Assembly: GCA_028693055.1 (NCBI GenBank)
Contig: JAQUWD010000025.1
Coordinates: 1-50,259 of the forward strand
Length of the DNA: 50,259 nt
Source: Eubacteriales bacterium
GTDB lineage: Bacteria > Bacillota > Clostridia > Christensenellales > Aristaeellaceae
Direction: 5' to 3'
Below, piece after piece: positions 48,536 through 50,259 of this stretch. Within the stretch, counting starts at the first letter, position 1, and each line of letters opens with the position of its first letter. A program made the translations under genes and the position numbers. Below the pieces are notes generated by a model. The model saw only the letters and a program-made list of their open reading frames with translations. It was not told the origin of the DNA and made no database searches.

Positions 48536-50259
48536 TTATTCTACGCCGCGCTGCCAATGCCCTGCCGTGGCTCCAAACGCTTTTGGGATTGAAGCGTCAG
48601 AAAGTAAGGCAGAAAAGGCTTGCGTGATTTGCCGCTGTTCCTCTGGCGTTTCCGTGGTAAAGGAAAGCAGCATTCCCGCGCCTAAAAGACGGCGATCTTG
48701 TTCAAAAGAGCGTAGGTCGGTGGGAAGCGCGTTTAAAACGCTGATGACACAGCCTTCCGGGAAGGCTGTGCGGCGAAGCGGAAAGGCGTAACCTTTTTGA
48801 TCTGTGAGTAACGGGTCGGCTTGACCGCAGGTTTCATAGGGGCTTTGGCACAGGGTGCAGCTTTCCCGATGGGCGACGAGGCCGCGAGCGGCACGCAAGG
48901 GACAGTGATTTAAAAGCATCAGCGTTTCCCGCCCATAGACCTTGAGCAGCGTAGGCATGGGGGAGGGGAAAAGGGGCTTCTGCTCCGTAAACGTCCATTC
49001 GGGCCAGAGGCAAAAACCACAGGCATGGGGGAGGGCTTGCAAGGCGTTCGGATTGGTAACAGGCAGCTCTTCACCAGCGAGGATGGGAAGCCCGACTTGC
49101 AGCAAAAGCTGTCCATAGCTTCCGGCTACCAAGCCGCCCAGACGATCCCGATGGCTTAGGAGAACGGCTTTTACGTCCTCGAAGGCGGCTTCGCTGATTT
49201 GCGGCGGCAGCTTGAGCCAAGTCCCATTGGGCAGACGTGATAGCGCCGCGTCTAGCGCCTGTGGGCGATAGTCCGTCGGGCGATAAATCAGCAGTGTCGC
49301 ACCGCTATTCAAAAGAGCTTCGGCTTGCTCCGGCTCATAGAAAGCTACGGCCAGCGTACTGGGAGCGATCACGGCTGATGGGGCGGTCGATGCCGAGCTT
49401 GCATCATTTGCATGGCGGCTTATTTGGCGCGGCTGCTTATGAAAGGCTTGAATGCGAGCCTCTATCAAGCGCTCCACCGCCTCGCGGCGCAGAGCGTTTA
49501 GGACTCCCACCGGCAAAAACAAGTCGTCGTCCAGTAAAATGGTAAGAGCTTCCGAATCAGACAGAGAGAAAGGCGTATCTCCAAGCTTGGAAAGCTGGCG
49601 CTGCACATCCGTGACAACGGCGGCACGGCTTAGGGCGGCTTGGGGTATTTCTCCTTTCACAGAAACGGTGGTTGTCCCATCGCTTAGGGTAAGACTCATG
49701 GGCATTCCAACACGAAAGGCTGCGTTCATGGTAATTGGAATGGACTTGGGTTGATGAGTGCGGGCTCGCAACAGCTGCTGCGCGTCCGTCAGCTTGGCTA
49801 CCGGACAGCCCGCTTTGACGCGAAGCTCCGGCCTAAGGCGCAAAGTAGCGGTTTGACCGGCAGGTGCGTCGTGGCCGGAGTAGCGCAAATCGTCGTCTCT
49901 GTCGCCGCGCAGCTGTAGGCTGTCGCCGTCGTTGAGCGGGCGGGAAAGACGAACCTTTGCCAGTGAACCGCTGACGGCCAACACCTCGCCTAAGGGCAGC
50001 CCTTCATGGCTGACACGGTTCGATGCGCATAACGCCGCATCCTGCGCATCCATCAAATGGCCGCGTGTAAAGCCGCCCCGGTTAAAAATTTGCAGCAGCT
50101 CTGCCATCGGCTTGGGATCATCGGGGTCAAAGCTTCCGGCGGCGATTGCGTCCAGCGCCTTGCGATATATACCGGCAACGATGGCTACGTATTCTGGACT
50201 TTTCAGCCGTCCTTCGATTTTTAGCGAAGCGACTCCGCTTTCACAAAGGACAGATCGGA
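48536..50259 (-). CDS. U32-family peptidase-like protein, 5' end cut by window edge
   Basis: The frame is open from the stop at 48536 to the right edge, giving 574 visible residues; the start lies outside. At the edge is the U32 signature CESGVASLKIEGRLKSPEYVA, followed by YRKALD and FNRGGFTRGHL, all typical of the end of the U32 domain. The following 400 residues are the long C-terminal part found in clostridial U32 proteins (DUF3656-like: SLPLGEVL..DGDSLQLRG, repeated FRVGMPMSLTL), ending with a Cys-rich segment (HACGFCLWPEW; HCPLRAARGL; SCTLCQSPYETCG). U32 relatives RlhA and TrhP hydroxylate cytidine in 23S rRNA or uridine in tRNA; others were described as collagenases. It heads the visible part of the operon ending in aroK. 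Confidence 0.9.
   Translation of the reverse strand, partial: RSVLCESGVASLKIEGRLKSPEYVAIVAGIYRKALDAIAAGSFDPDDPKPMAELLQIFNRGGFTRGHLMDAQDAALCASNRVSHEGLPLGEVLAVSGSLAKVRLSRPLNDGDSLQLRGDRDDDLRYSGHDAPAGQTATLRLRPELRVKAGCPVAKLTDAQQLLRARTHQPKSIPITMNAAFRVGMPMSLTLSDGTTTVSVKGEIPQAALSRAAVVTDVQRQLSKLGDTPFSLSDSEALTILLDDDLFLPVGVLNALRREAVERLIEARIQAFHKQPRQISRHANDASSASTAPSAVIAPSTLAVAFYEPEQAEALLNSGATLLIYRPTDYRPQALDAALSRLPNGTWLKLPPQISEAAFEDVKAVLLSHRDRLGGLVAGSYGQLLLQVGLPILAGEELPVTNPNALQALPHACGFCLWPEWTFTEQKPLFPSPMPTLLKVYGRETLMLLNHCPLRAARGLVAHRESCTLCQSPYETCGQADPLLTDQKGYAFPLRRTAFPEGCVISVLNALPTDLRSFEQDRRLLGAGMLLSFTTETPEEQRQITQAFSALLSDASIPKAFGATAGHWQRGVE

Overview
The window reads as a chromosomal segment of a low-to-mid GC Bacillota (Firmicutes), most likely a gut-type clostridial lineage. 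Supporting signs are RbgA, RsfS, MutS2, DUF951, GerMN lipoproteins, TrmFO, HslVU, strong AGGAGG ribosome binding sites, sigma-A promoters, and frequent TTG/GTG starts. The exact order cannot be fixed from sequence alone; a Christensenellales-like organism is a guess. No tRNA, rRNA, CRISPR array, intact insertion sequence or prophage was seen.

Left part (1-9.8 kb): a truncated minus-strand membrane protein with an Mrr-like soluble domain; a fused nadD-yqeK gene followed by rsfS; a two-component system with a trailing nucleotidyltransferase-like gene; a hidden 37-residue membrane protein on the minus strand; DUF951 and lepB from a near-consensus promoter; then an MFS permease and a GH36 alpha-galactosidase.

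Housekeeping block (9.9-25.1 kb, all plus): rbgA-rnhB-[giant two-module GT-C glycosyltransferase]-comM-dprA-topA-trmFO-[exported pseudo-hydrolase]-hslV-hslU, ending at a clear intrinsic terminator. This matches the classical Bacillota order rbgA-rnhB...dprA-topA-trmFO-xerC-hslV-hslU, but an alpha/beta-hydrolase with a mutated nucleophile elbow sits where xerC is usually found.

Middle (25.2-36.1 kb): an RpiR/SIS regulator with its own promoter; a degenerate CapA-like protein divergent from a TIM-barrel sugar isomerase; an operon (minus) of response regulator, histidine kinase and two GerMN lipoproteins that resembles the actinobacterial MtrA-MtrB-LpqB arrangement; a zinc-ribbon membrane protein with extracytoplasmic beta domains; a small acidic protein; rplS with a structured leader.

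Accessory part (36.2-43.4 kb): a PadR regulator and GyrI-like effector-binding protein divergent from a MATE efflux pump, with palindromic operators inside face-to-face promoters; a TetR pseudogene killed at its start codon and by an internal stop; an unassigned 128-residue gene; an orphan coding fragment; a translationally coupled TetR-ABC ATPase-permease-permease efflux cassette; and a compact non-coding cassette of hairpins bounded by two identical 24-bp hairpin repeats.

Right part (43.4 kb to end, minus): a U32 peptidase/rRNA hydroxylation-type protein (cut by the window edge), mutS2, a third response regulator/kinase pair and aroK, arranged as one probable operon.
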